Below, piece after piece: positions 1 to 8,846 of a stretch of DNA of 64,000 nt (the stretch's first letter is position 1; every line of letters begins with the position of its first letter). The position numbers were made by a program, and so were the translations under genes. The notes below the pieces were generated by a model. That model saw only the letters and a list, made by a program, of their open reading frames with translations. It ran no database searches and was not told where the DNA came from. The stretch is from Kutzneria sp. CA-103260 (GTDB taxonomy: Bacteria; Actinomycetota; Actinomycetes; Mycobacteriales; Pseudonocardiaceae): NCBI RefSeq assembly GCF_018263855.1, contig NZ_CP073318.1, positions 10,788,001-10,852,000 of the forward strand, read 5' to 3'.

Positions 1-3000
1 ACCGGCACCGGAACCGCGGCCGACACCGGCAAATTCACCGTCTCAGGGCAGTCAGCCAACAGCAGCACGATCGCCTACAGCCTTGACCAGCCCCTGGCAA
101 CGGGTGGCATTCCCGCCTCGGCGCAGATCACGACGTTCACCGGTGGCGCCGCCGCTACGCCGGCCGGCCAATGGAAGCTCAGCGATGGGAGCGGAACCGC
201 GGCCGCCGATGCCAGTGGTAGCAACCAGACCGCGACGCTGACCGGTGGTGCCTCGTGGGCCGACGGCGGGGCGCACGGCAAGGTCATGGGGCTTGACGGG
301 AGTCCCGGCTACGCCGCCACCAACGGTCCCGTGCTGACCACATCCGGCTCGTATTCGGTCTCGGCCTGGGTGAACCTCGCCAGTACCGACGGCTTCTACA
401 CGGCGGTGAGTCAGGGTGGGACGAATGCGTCCGGTTTCTACCTGCAGTACTCGAAGGCGTTCAACGCGTGGGCGTTCGTGAGCCCCAGCAGCGACTCCGC
501 CAACGCGGCCTCGTACCCGGCAGCGCGCGACTCGTCGCCGCCAACGCTCAACACGTGGACGAACCTGGTTGGCGTTTACGACGTGATCACGTCCACCATG
601 AGCCTCTACGTCAACGGGAAGCTCGCTGGCACCGCCCCGAACCCGACGCCGTGGAACGCACCGGGCCCGTTGACGATCGGCGCGAGCAAGCTCAGCGGCG
701 GATCGGCGAGCAACTTCTTCACCGGCCAGATCAGTGACGCACAGGTGTACGCCCGCGCGCTCAGCCCGACCGAAGCGGCCTCCATCTACGCCACCGTTTC
801 GATCCCGATCCAGCCGAAGACCCCGGGGCCGCACACGCTGTACGCCTACGCCATCGATCCCGCCGGTGACCTGTCCGAGCAGCAGGCATTCCAGTTCCAG
901 GCCCGTGGCGACGCCAATGTCCACTGTGGTGACTTCGCCGCCTGCCTGACCAACACCAAGTTCGGCAACACCGCGATCAGTGGTGGCGGCAAGGTCGGCG
1001 ACGCCGACGGCGCCAACGGTTTTCTGGCCAGCGACCTGACCGACGCCGGCTGGAAGCCGGGACAGACGGTGAGCGTCAACGGCGGCACGTTCACCTTGCC
1101 CCAGTTCGGCAGCGGTGCGCCGGACAACATCCTGGCCGCCAACCAGACCGTCGACTACCAGGCGACCGCCCCCGGCACGGGCACCAGCTACCTGATGTTC
1201 CTTGCGACCGCGACCAAGGCCCAGTTCGGTGTCCCGGCTGTCTCGCCATCGGCGCCACAGGTGGCGGCGGCGCCGATTGCCCCGATGGGCGCCACGGTCG
1301 CCGGTACGTACTGCTTCTCCGGTGTGCAGATCGCGGCGCCGTGTGCCGGCACTGGGAGCATCGGGTTCGACGGCGCGAATCCACAGGCTTTCACACTGGA
1401 GGTGCCGGACTGGGTCACCGGGCCGACCTCGATGGCGGCGCTCACATTGCCCCACCAGAGCACACCGGGTGGCGTGGTCACCACTGCCAATCCGAAGATC
1501 TACACCCTGGCGGTCAAGGTCCCGGCCGGCGCCAAGATCACGTCGGTCACGCTGCCCGACATCGGCGTCAGCCCCGACGGCTCGGGTCAGACGCTGCACA
1601 TCTTCGGTATGACGCTCCGCAACACGACTGACGCCGGCGGCGGTCAGACGTGGACCGGCTCGTGGGCCAGCCCGAGCGAAGGACAGTTCAATCTCCAGGG
1701 ACACGGCTACTCGAACGAGACCTTCCGTGTCGTGGTGAAGCCGTCGCTGTCGGGCAACACGATGCGCATCAAACTCGACAACGCGCTCGGCGCCAACCAG
1801 CTCGTCATCGACAATGTCGCGGTCGCTCACGCGGCGTCGACTGTCACCTATTCGCCGAACGCGGTGGCGGGCAGCCCGCAGGCGCCGAAATTCGGTGGCA
1901 AACCTGTGAGTGCGAGCAATCCACTCCTGGTGCCTGCCGGCGGCATGACGTACAGCGATCCGCTGCCGTTCACTGTGACTGCGAACCAGAACTTGCTGGT
2001 CACTTTCCATCTGTCGAACTCGGTGCCGGCGCTGGTCGAACACACCTGGGCGAACACGGCGTGGGAGTACCTGGCGGCGGGGGACCAGACCACCAACCCT
2101 GGCGGGGCGTTCACCAGTACGAACGGCGCGTTCACGAACGTGCTCACCGGTCTGGACGTGACGACCAACGGGATCGGCACGACGGCTGTGCTCGGCGATG
2201 GCCTGATCGACGCCTGGCAGCCCAACGCCAGCGCCGGTTCGCAGAACGACGTCGCGGCCAACCTCACCGCCGCCGAACCGACCGCGCCCACGCCCTACGG
2301 CACGGTCAGCGCCGGGATCGAGTCGAACGAGATCCTCACCGACAACCCGCAGACCTTCAACGGCGGCGCGGTCGGCGGTCCTTCGGTGCTGTCCCGACTG
2401 GACCGCGATCTCCTGTCCGAACCGGGGCTGACGACCATCGTCGTCGACGAGGGTCTGGAGGACCTGCTCCACGGGCAGCAGCAGGGACCGCTGAACGACG
2501 CCTTCGACGCCCTGCTGAAGGTGCTGACCAAGTCGGGGATCACGGTCATCCAGTTCGGTCTGACCCCGTGTGTCGGCTATGCCGGTGGCGGTGGGGCCGT
2601 CAACGATCCGTGCACCAGTGACGTCGAGGCCAGGCGGGCCGGCGCACCGGACACGAACGACTCCCACGGCGTCAACGACCATCTCAGCGGCGTGCAGCTG
2701 GCCCGCTACTACTACATCGACCCCGACAGCCGGATCGGCGTGCCCGACAGCGACGGGAAGGTGGCGCTGAAGCCCGGGGTGAGCATCGGGGACAACGCGA
2801 ATCTCAGCGATGTCGGCTATGCGGCCCTCACGATGGCCTACACCGGCCCCGCAGACACCTGGAAGCTCGACGACGGCACGGCCGATCCCGGCAACCCGTT
2901 GATCAGCGATGGCGCCGACCACACCGGGCCCTGGTATCCGCAGGACGACGCCGGCGACCCACCTCCTGTCCACAACGGGACGCTTACCGGCGCGACCACC

Positions 3001-3543
3001 TGGGCCAACGACGCCGACCGCGGCACGGTCCTCCAACTGGACGGTTCCACGACCCAGGTGGCGACGGCGGAGCCGGTCCTGAACACCGCCGGCAGCTTCA
3101 GCGTCTCCGCGTGGGTCAAGTTCAATGGCGGCGACCATGACGCCGACATCGTCAGCCAGGACGGCAGCCAGAACTCCGCGTTCGCGTTGCAGTACGACGC
3201 CGACGACGATCGGTGGGCGTTCACGATGAACACCAGTGACGCCGCCGGGTCCACCCAGGTGAAGGCCAAGTCGTCGGTCTTTGTGACCCCCGGGACCTGG
3301 ACCCAGCTGACCGGCACGTACAACGCGTCGACCGGAGCGCTGGCGCTTTACGTCAACGGCTCTCTCGCCGGCACGGCCCAGGACACCACGCCGTTCGCGG
3401 CCAACGGGGTGCTCGCGATCGGTCGTGGGCTCGCCGGCGGTACGAACACGGCGTTCTTCCCGGGCCAGCTCAGCAACGTCCAGACCTGGAGCTATGTGCT
3501 GACCCCGGCACAGGTCCTGGCCCTGGGCAAACAGCTGAGTTGA
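1..3543 (+). CDS. Secreted LamG / degenerate SGNH-hydrolase multidomain protein (5' partial)
   Basis: The frame is open from the first base, so the N-terminus lies outside the window; 1180 codons are visible. A LamG (concanavalin-like) jelly-roll lies near codons 55-265 (pattern SYSVSAWVNL ... LYVNGKLAGT) and a second at the C-terminus, about codons 950-1180 (SFSVSAWVKF ... LYVNGSLAGT). Between them, roughly codons 550-945, is a region with the layout of actinomycete extracellular SGNH hydrolases: WTGSWASPSEG, then a jelly-roll, then blocks equivalent to GDSxT, GxN, GxND and DxxH. Here these blocks read GDGLID, GIESNE, GLEDL and DNANLSD, so the serine, the block III asparagine and the histidine are all replaced. 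The protein is probably exported and binds a polymer rather than hydrolysing an ester. A perfect hairpin follows the stop. LamG calls are firm; the SGNH relation is by eye. Confidence 0.85.
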   Translation, partial: TGTGTAADTGKFTVSGQSANSSTIAYSLDQPLATGGIPASAQITTFTGGAAATPAGQWKLSDGSGTAAADASGSNQTATLTGGASWADGGAHGKVMGLDGSPGYAATNGPVLTTSGSYSVSAWVNLASTDGFYTAVSQGGTNASGFYLQYSKAFNAWAFVSPSSDSANAASYPAARDSSPPTLNTWTNLVGVYDVITSTMSLYVNGKLAGTAPNPTPWNAPGPLTIGASKLSGGSASNFFTGQISDAQVYARALSPTEAASIYATVSIPIQPKTPGPHTLYAYAIDPAGDLSEQQAFQFQARGDANVHCGDFAACLTNTKFGNTAISGGGKVGDADGANGFLASDLTDAGWKPGQTVSVNGGTFTLPQFGSGAPDNILAANQTVDYQATAPGTGTSYLMFLATATKAQFGVPAVSPSAPQVAAAPIAPMGATVAGTYCFSGVQIAAPCAGTGSIGFDGANPQAFTLEVPDWVTGPTSMAALTLPHQSTPGGVVTTANPKIYTLAVKVPAGAKITSVTLPDIGVSPDGSGQTLHIFGMTLRNTTDAGGGQTWTGSWASPSEGQFNLQGHGYSNETFRVVVKPSLSGNTMRIKLDNALGANQLVIDNVAVAHAASTVTYSPNAVAGSPQAPKFGGKPVSASNPLLVPAGGMTYSDPLPFTVTANQNLLVTFHLSNSVPALVEHTWANTAWEYLAAGDQTTNPGGAFTSTNGAFTNVLTGLDVTTNGIGTTAVLGDGLIDAWQPNASAGSQNDVAANLTAAEPTAPTPYGTVSAGIESNEILTDNPQTFNGGAVGGPSVLSRLDRDLLSEPGLTTIVVDEGLEDLLHGQQQGPLNDAFDALLKVLTKSGITVIQFGLTPCVGYAGGGGAVNDPCTSDVEARRAGAPDTNDSHGVNDHLSGVQLARYYYIDPDSRIGVPDSDGKVALKPGVSIGDNANLSDVGYAALTMAYTGPADTWKLDDGTADPGNPLISDGADHTGPWYPQDDAGDPPPVHNGTLTGATTWANDADRGTVLQLDGSTTQVATAEPVLNTAGSFSVSAWVKFNGGDHDADIVSQDGSQNSAFALQYDADDDRWAFTMNTSDAAGSTQVKAKSSVFVTPGTWTQLTGTYNASTGALALYVNGSLAGTAQDTTPFAANGVLAIGRGLAGGTNTAFFPGQLSNVQTWSYVLTPAQVLALGKQLS

Positions 3544-3551
3544 TGAACGCT

Positions 3552-3587
3552 GAGGGCCCCGATCCGTTGCTGCGGATCGGGGCCCTC
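3552..3587. terminator. Bidirectional terminator hairpin
   Basis: A perfect 15-bp stem (3552-3566 with 3573-3587) closes a 6-nt loop, 8 bases after the stop of the LamG gene. It lies between convergent genes, so it can serve both the LamG transcript and the ABC exporter transcript arriving from the right. Confidence 0.85.
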
Positions 3588-3635
3588 TGCTGTTGAGGCA
3601 CCCACGGAAATCCCGGGCTGCTCACCTGACGCGCG

Positions 3636-6158
3636 TCACTCGACCGAGGCTGCGGCCTCGGCGGGGCGGGGGCGAAGGGCGACCCAGGCGGGGGCCAGGG
3701 TGGCGACGAAGGTCAGCACGACGGCCGCGACGACCACCCAGAGCAGGATCTGCACCGGGCCCGACGGCAGCAGCGAACCGGCGATCGTGATGCTGAACGG
3801 GATCAGCGTGGTCAGCGACACCAGCGCGCCGAGCACGATGCCGATGACGGCGACGAAGACGCTCTCCACGCCCATCATCCGCATCACCTGCCACTTGGTC
3901 GAGCCAGTGAGCCGTTGCAGGCCGAACTCCTTGCGCCGCCGCGCGGTGGCCATCACCAGGGTGTTGGCCACCGAGATCGCGGTGTAGGCGACGATCACGG
4001 CGATCAGCAGGTAGCTGGTCCAGGACTGGGTGGAGTCGTCCGAGGACGCGCCCCTGAGCAGAGCGGCGGCGCTGGTGGCCCGCACACCGGGGTTCTGCGC
4101 GGCCAAGGCGGTCAGCGCGGCGGTCGGGTCCGCACCGGGGGCGGCCTTGACCAGGATCTGGGTCGGCAGGCCGAGCGCGGTGTGCGTGGCGAGCAGGCTG
4201 GCGGGCAGGTAGAAGGTCTCGAAGCCGCGCTTGCCGGTCACGAGAGCCACCACCCGCAGGTCGGCCAGCGAATTGTCGCCCAGCCGCATGGTGATCGTGT
4301 CGCCGAGCTGGATGTGCATGTCGGCGGCGGGGCCGTCGGGCACCGCGACGGTGTTGCCGCTCAGGTCGGCCAGCGCGCCCTGGGTCACCGGCACGTCCAA
4401 GGTCTGCGCGGCGCCACTGGCGTCGATGCCGCGCAGTGCCCACGGCGTCTCCTGATCGGAGTGGTCCTTCGGTTTGGTCACCCAGCCGCCGCTGTCGACC
4501 AGCGCCGAGGCGGCCGCCACCCCGGGCACCGCACGGACCTTGTCGGCCAGGCCGGGCGGCAGGCCGATGGAGGAGTCCAGCACGACGTCGGCACGCAGGT
4601 TCGCGGTGTAGACCTGTTGGATGGCGGCGCCCTGCGTGGTCTGCTGGTACAGGTTGGCCAGCGCGATGCCGGTGGCCAGCATGATCGGGGTGATCGCGGC
4701 GGCCAGCCTGATCACCCTGGCCCTGGCGTTGAGCGTGGCCAGGTAGCCGGCCACCCCGGTGACCAGCCGCAGCGGGCCCTGCAACACCGAGACGAGGAAC
4801 CTGGTGATGCCGGGGGCCAGCAGCGCCAGCCCGATGGCCCACACCAGTGAGGTCGGGCCGGCGGTCGCGGAGGCGACCGGGCCGACCATCACGGTGACGG
4901 TGATGATCGGCAACGCGATGCCCATCGCGATGAACACCAGGGCCAGCGCCAGCCGCAGCGGGCTGAGCCATCGGGTGGGCAGCGCCGCCTCGGCCAGCGC
5001 CTCGGTCGGCCGCGTGCTCGCGGCCTTCCAGGCGACCACCATCGCGGCGCTGAACGCGGTGAGCAGGGCGGTCCCGACCCCGGCCACGTCGGGAATCCAG
5101 CCCTGGTGGAACTGCACGACGTCGGGGGCGACGCCGTGCGCCACGAACTGGTCGAACAGCCATTGACCGAGGAACAGCCCGGGGGCGACGCCCAGTGCGG
5201 TGGCCAGCGTGGCGACCACCATCGACTCACCGATGACCATCTGGCGGACCTGCCGTGGGGTGGTGCCGATCGCGCGCAGCAACGCCATCTCCCGCAACCG
5301 CTGTTGCACGGTGAGCCCCAGGGTCGAGGCCACCACGAACAGCGCGATCACGATCGCCATGCCGCCGAAGACCCCGGCCGTGACGATCAGGTTCTCGCTG
5401 CTGGCCGCCGCCTCCGGGAACTCGGCGACCCCGCGGTCGCCACCGGTCAGCGCGACGGCCGACTTCACGGGCAGCACCGCGCTGATTCGCTCGCCGAGAT
5501 CGTCGGCGTCGGTGCCGGGCGCGGCCAGCACGCCGAACTCGTCCACCTTGCCCGGGTGGCCGTAGAGCCGCTGGGCCTGGGCGTCGGCGAAGAACAACGC
5601 CGGCCTGCTGCCGGCGTCGACGATGCCGGACACCTGATAGCCGCGGGCGGCGCCGTTCACGGCGACCTGGACCTGGCTGCCGACCGTGGCCCCCGCCAGC
5701 TTCGCGACGGTCGAGTCCAGCACGATCTGGTCGGCACCGGACGGCGCCGAGCCCGCGTTCAGCTTGTAGGGCCGCAGCTGCGCGGAATCCCAGCTGTGGC
5801 CCTGTGAAACGGCCGTGCCGGTGACCGGCTGGTTGTCACGCAGCACCGCGGCCGGGAACGACACGTCGGCCACCACCCCGGCGACCCCGAGCACGGACTT
5901 GAGCTTGCTCTGCAGCGCCGAGTCCACCCGGACCCGCTCCGGGAAGTTGGTCGAACTGTCACCGACGGAGTAGGTCTGGTTGCCCGCCACCACCACCTCG
6001 GCCGCGGCCAGCCGCTGCGGCGGCACATCGGTGCGGATGCCGGTCTCCAGCAGGCCGCCACAGGCGATCACGATGGCCGCGCCGAAGAACACCGCGACGA
6101 AGGTCGCCACGAAGCCGCCGATGCGGAAGCGCAGGGTCTGCAAAGCCAAGTCGAACAT
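3636..6158 (-). CDS. ABC exporter permease, MacB/FtsX family (840 aa)
   Basis: An integral membrane permease with two FtsX-type modules. It has an N-terminal transmembrane helix (IGGFVATFVAVFFGAAIVIA), a large extracytoplasmic domain (about residues 45-240), three helices with the typical REMALLRAIGTTPRQV cytoplasmic loop (about 290-400), a second block of helices and a second extracytoplasmic domain (about 420-680), and a final three-helix FtsX module with a KEFGLQRLTGSTKWQV loop near 745-765. Duplicated FtsX modules in about 840 residues are typical of actinobacterial lipoprotein, antibiotic or peptide efflux permeases. The ATG overlaps the stop of the ATPase gene by one base (TGATG), so the two are co-translated. 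The substrate cannot be deduced. Confidence 0.93.
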   Translation of the reverse strand: MFDLALQTLRFRIGGFVATFVAVFFGAAIVIACGGLLETGIRTDVPPQRLAAAEVVVAGNQTYSVGDSSTNFPERVRVDSALQSKLKSVLGVAGVVADVSFPAAVLRDNQPVTGTAVSQGHSWDSAQLRPYKLNAGSAPSGADQIVLDSTVAKLAGATVGSQVQVAVNGAARGYQVSGIVDAGSRPALFFADAQAQRLYGHPGKVDEFGVLAAPGTDADDLGERISAVLPVKSAVALTGGDRGVAEFPEAAASSENLIVTAGVFGGMAIVIALFVVASTLGLTVQQRLREMALLRAIGTTPRQVRQMVIGESMVVATLATALGVAPGLFLGQWLFDQFVAHGVAPDVVQFHQGWIPDVAGVGTALLTAFSAAMVVAWKAASTRPTEALAEAALPTRWLSPLRLALALVFIAMGIALPIITVTVMVGPVASATAGPTSLVWAIGLALLAPGITRFLVSVLQGPLRLVTGVAGYLATLNARARVIRLAAAITPIMLATGIALANLYQQTTQGAAIQQVYTANLRADVVLDSSIGLPPGLADKVRAVPGVAAASALVDSGGWVTKPKDHSDQETPWALRGIDASGAAQTLDVPVTQGALADLSGNTVAVPDGPAADMHIQLGDTITMRLGDNSLADLRVVALVTGKRGFETFYLPASLLATHTALGLPTQILVKAAPGADPTAALTALAAQNPGVRATSAAALLRGASSDDSTQSWTSYLLIAVIVAYTAISVANTLVMATARRRKEFGLQRLTGSTKWQVMRMMGVESVFVAVIGIVLGALVSLTTLIPFSITIAGSLLPSGPVQILLWVVVAAVVLTFVATLAPAWVALRPRPAEAAASVE

Positions 6159-6949
6159 CAGCGGACGCTCCCGCCCGCGAGCTTGGCCTGCCGGGCCGCC
6201 TCGGCCCAGGCGCCGAGCCTGGTCATCCGTTCGGCGACGGCGTCGGCGGTCGGCCCGACCAACTCGTCGACGAACTGGCCGTCCGCGAGGAAGGCGACCC
6301 GGTCGGCGAAGGAGGCCGCGACCGGATCATGGGTCACCATCACCACGGTCTGCCCGTCGGCGCGCACCGATTCACGCAGCAGCCCGAGCACTTCGCGGGC
6401 CGTGGTGGTGTCCAGCGCGCCGGTCGGCTCGTCACCGAAGATCACCGCCGGTCGGGTCACCAGGGCCCGCGCGATCGCCACCCGCTGCTGCTGGCCGCCG
6501 GAGAGCTCACCGGGCCGATGGTCCTTGCGTTCACTGAGGCCGACGCGGGCGATCACGTGGTCCACCAGGCGTTGATCGGGCTGGCGACCGGCCAGCTTCA
6601 GCGGTAGCGTCACGTTCTGCCACACCGTCAGCGCGGGCAGCAGGTTGAACTGCTGGAAGATGAAGCCGATCCGGTCCCGGCGCAACGTGGTCAGCCTGGT
6701 CTCGCTCATGCCGCTGAGCTCCTGGCCGTCGAGCACCACCGAGCCCGAGGTCGGCACGTCCAGGCCGGCGGCGCAGTGCAGGAAGGTGCTCTTGCCGGAG
6801 CCCGACGGGCCCATCACGGCCGTGAAGGTGCCTTGCTGGAAGGCGACCGTGACGCCCGCGAGCGCGACGACGGCGTTGCCGCCCTTGCCGTAGACCTTGC
6901 GCACCGAGTCCAACGCGACGGCACAGCCGCGACTGTCAGGATTGCTCAC
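6158..6949 (-). CDS. ABC transporter ATP-binding protein, LolD/MacB type (263 aa)
   Basis: The nucleotide-binding subunit for the adjacent FtsX permease. Walker A is GPSGSGKST (about residues 46-54), the Q-loop is FIFQQFNLLPA, the signature is LSGGQQQR, and Walker B is VIFGDEPTGALD, followed by an H-loop histidine in VMVTHDP. The length and the ALDTTTAREV segment are typical of the LolD/MacB subfamily, which powers mechanotransmission rather than import. The start is GTG at 6949, preceded by a GGGGGA ribosome-binding site. The first gene of a two-gene operon; the roughly 230-bp upstream gap also serves the divergent lipoprotein gene. Confidence 0.95.
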   Translation of the reverse strand: MSNPDSRGCAVALDSVRKVYGKGGNAVVALAGVTVAFQQGTFTAVMGPSGSGKSTFLHCAAGLDVPTSGSVVLDGQELSGMSETRLTTLRRDRIGFIFQQFNLLPALTVWQNVTLPLKLAGRQPDQRLVDHVIARVGLSERKDHRPGELSGGQQQRVAIARALVTRPAVIFGDEPTGALDTTTAREVLGLLRESVRADGQTVVMVTHDPVAASFADRVAFLADGQFVDELVGPTADAVAERMTRLGAWAEAARQAKLAGGSVR

Positions 6950-7110
6950 TTCGTCCCCCAGATGGGCCGCCGCTCAGCCCGCCTGGCGCGAACCTCGGTA
7001 TGAGGCTATGAAGCCGACCTGGTCGGCCCAATGGTGTTGAACAGTGCCTTCGGAGTGGGTTTAGCCCTACCCGTGACCTGCCCACGGGGATCTTCGACGG
7101 AAGTGCCGGT

Positions 7111-7133
7111 GGAAATACCGTTGTCCGGTATCC
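7111..7133. promoter_or_regulatory. Candidate operator, ATACCG/CGGTAT inverted repeat
   Basis: ATACCG (7115-7120) and CGGTAT (7126-7131) form a perfect 6-bp inverted repeat with a 5-nt centre, flanked by GG..CC. It lies in the gap between the divergent ABC exporter operon and the lipoprotein gene. No regulator is adjacent, so the owner is unknown. Confidence 0.35.
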
Positions 7134-7183
7134 GTAGAGTGGGCGGTCGATACGGTTTTGACTGGTTCAGGGGGGAAGACCTG

Positions 7184-7630
7184 ATGCGTTCGGTGGTGCT
7201 CGCGGTCGTGCTCGGTGGAGTGCTGGCGACGGCGGCGTGTGGGGGGTCGCCGGAGGCGAAGTCGTGCACGCCCGAGCAGGGGGCGGTGACGGCGGCGGAG
7301 GCGGCGAAGACGACGGCGGACGCCGATCTCAAGGCGGCGGACGACAAGGTGGCCAAGGCGCAGGCCGACCAGGCGACGGCGGACGCGGCGATGACCAAGG
7401 CCAACGCGGACGCGGATGCGGCGCAGGCGGCGGCCGGGGGTGACGCGGCGTCGGCGGCGAAGGCTGCGCAGGCGATGGCCGACGCGGCGCAGGCGATCGC
7501 CAAGTCGGCGGACGCGATCTCGGTGGTGAAGGCGGCCCAGGAGGACCAGGCCAAGGTCAAGGCCAAGGCGGACGACGCGGCCAAGGCGGTGGCCGACGCC
7601 AAGCAGAAGGTGGACGCCTGCAAGGGCTAA
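7184..7630 (+). CDS. Small Ala/Lys/Asp-rich helical lipoprotein (148 aa)
   Basis: The start is ATG at 7184, because a GGGGGGAAG ribosome-binding site lies just upstream and the product then begins with a clean lipoprotein signal: MRSVVLAVVLGGV followed by a lipobox-like ATAAC. The mature part from Cys20 is almost entirely Ala, Lys, Asp and Gln in heptad-like runs (for example DDKVAKAQADQATADAA), which predicts a long coiled coil or helical rod, then ends with a second cysteine (DACKG). This composition resembles outer-surface stalk lipoproteins (Lpp-like in style, not by homology). No family is recognised. The stop overlaps the convergent DeoR gene by 4 bp. Confidence 0.7.
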   Translation: MRSVVLAVVLGGVLATAACGGSPEAKSCTPEQGAVTAAEAAKTTADADLKAADDKVAKAQADQATADAAMTKANADADAAQAAAGGDAASAAKAAQAMADAAQAIAKSADAISVVKAAQEDQAKVKAKADDAAKAVADAKQKVDACKG

Positions 7631-8379
7631 CTGGCGTGAAGCACCGTGACATCGTCGTTCTGTAGCCGGCGCACCACGGGGTGATCGGCGGGGACGTCGG
7701 TGATGATGCCGGCGACCTCCCGCGCGGCGAGCACGCGATAGCGGGAGGCGGTGCCGATCTTCTCGGCGCTGGCCAGCACGTAGGTGTCGGCGGCGCGGGC
7801 GGCGAGGGCCCGTTTCATGGCGGCCTCCTCGGCGTCGCCGGTGGTGAGCCCCTCGTCGGGGTGCACGCCGGTGACGCCGAGCAGGAAGAGGTCGGCGGAC
7901 ACGGACTGGGCGGCCTCGACGGTGGCGGCGCCGCAGGTGACAGCGGAGTGCCGGAACAGGCGGCCGCCGAGCAGGAAGACGTCGACGGCGGGGCGGTCGA
8001 GCAGGGCGCAGGCGATGGTGGGGCTGTGGGTGATGACCATGCACTCCTGGTCCAGGGCCTGCACTACCGCCAGCGCGGTGGTGCCGCCGTCGATCAGCAC
8101 GGTCATGCCGGGTTCGATCAACGATCGTGCACGTTTCGCCACGAGCTGCTTGCTGTCCAGGGCCACGGTCTGTCGGGTGGCGTAGTCGGCGACGGCCGGC
8201 GAGACGGGCAGGGCGCCGCCGTACACCCGTTGGCACAGGCCAACTGATGCGAGTTCGCGCAGGTCACGGCGGATGGTGTCCTCGGATATGGCGAGTTCGG
8301 CGGCGATGTCCTTGGCGACCACCTTGCCCTGGGCGGCGAGCTGCGCCAGCAGAAGCTCATGACGTTCCGCAACCAGCAT
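7627..8379 (-). CDS. DeoR/GlpR-family transcriptional regulator (250 aa)
   Basis: A sugar or nucleoside catabolite repressor. The N-terminal winged helix includes the DeoR signature around residues 20-55 (ISEDTIRRDLRELASVG). The C-terminal DeoRC effector domain, related to ribose-phosphate isomerase folds, shows VLIDGGTTALAV and FLLGVTGVHPDEGLTT. ATG at 8379 is chosen because GGAAGGAG precedes it; a longer version from 8415 would run through that ribosome-binding site. It is divergent from a nucleoside-deoxyribosyltransferase-like gene, suggesting that gene as a target and a phosphorylated (deoxy)ribose as ligand; this is inference. Confidence 0.9.
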   Translation of the reverse strand: MLVAERHELLLAQLAAQGKVVAKDIAAELAISEDTIRRDLRELASVGLCQRVYGGALPVSPAVADYATRQTVALDSKQLVAKRARSLIEPGMTVLIDGGTTALAVVQALDQECMVITHSPTIACALLDRPAVDVFLLGGRLFRHSAVTCGAATVEAAQSVSADLFLLGVTGVHPDEGLTTGDAEEAAMKRALAARAADTYVLASAEKIGTASRYRVLAAREVAGIITDVPADHPVVRRLQNDDVTVLHAS

Positions 8380-8401
8380 CTGCACACTCCTTCCTGTTCT
8401 T

Positions 8402-8417
8402 CCGTGATTATGCACGG
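8402..8417. promoter_or_regulatory. Candidate DeoR operator in divergent gap
   Basis: CCGTG (8402-8406) and CACGG (8413-8417) form an inverted repeat with a 6-nt AT-rich centre. It sits in the 50-bp gap between the DeoR gene and the divergent gene at 8430 and would block expression of the latter. Confidence 0.35.
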
Positions 8418-8429
8418 TACGCTCCCGGT

Positions 8430-8789
8430 ATGGCGAGACCGATGATGATCCTGATCGCCGGCCCCTACCGTTCGGGCACCGGCGACGACCCCGAGTTGAT
8501 GGCCCGCAACCTGGCCCGGCTGGAGGAAGCCGCGTGGCCGGTCTTCCGCGCCGGCCACGTGCCGATGATCGGGGAGTGGGTGGCGCTGCCGGTGCTGCGC
8601 GGCTCCGAGGCCGAGGGCGTGCACGCCGACCAGGTGCTGTACCCGACCGCGGAACGGCTGCTCCAACACTGCGACGCGGTGTTGCGGCTGCCGGGCGACT
8701 CCAACGGCGCGGACCAGGACGTGAGGATCGCGCGGGAACGGGGCATCCCGGTGTACCACGACGTCGCGGAGCTTCCTGCCGTGAGCTGA
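8430..8789 (+). CDS. DUF4406 / nucleoside 2-deoxyribosyltransferase-like protein (119 aa)
   Basis: A small single-domain protein with a Rossmann-like start ILIAGPYRSGTGDD, a central PMIGEWVALP and a C-terminal DAVLRLPGDSNGADQDVRIARERGIPVY. This pattern (GPYR at the first strand, LPG..N..AD..VR.A) is that of the nucleoside 2-deoxyribosyltransferase superfamily including DUF4406. True NDTs carry a catalytic Glu; here I see only candidate acids, so enzyme activity is unproven. ATG at 8430 is used; an internal ATG at 8442 is also possible. Divergence from a DeoR regulator supports a nucleoside or pentose role. Confidence 0.75.
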   Translation: MARPMMILIAGPYRSGTGDDPELMARNLARLEEAAWPVFRAGHVPMIGEWVALPVLRGSEAEGVHADQVLYPTAERLLQHCDAVLRLPGDSNGADQDVRIARERGIPVYHDVAELPAVS

Positions 8790-8790
8790 T

Positions 8791-8803
8791 CTGCTGACAG
8801 CAG
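8791..8803. promoter_or_regulatory. Candidate PopR/ClgR-type operator before the clpP pair
   Basis: A perfect inverted repeat, CTGCTGACAGCAG, immediately follows the previous stop and lies about 45 bp before the clpP pair. Read as CTGCT-N3-AGCAG, it resembles the TTCTGCC-N3-GGCAGAA motif I recall for PopR at the Streptomyces clpP3 promoter. That consensus is from memory and unverified. Confidence 0.4.
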
Positions 8804-8846
8804 CGTGGCGGCCGGAAACCGCCCCGGAGGCGGCATCGTCGACCGC

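Noticed and set aside
52..3138. Very long reverse-strand open frame antisense to the LamG protein
   Set aside because: Its translation is Arg/Gly/Val-rich with no domain, the typical shadow of a high-GC gene; the forward frame has two clear LamG domains.
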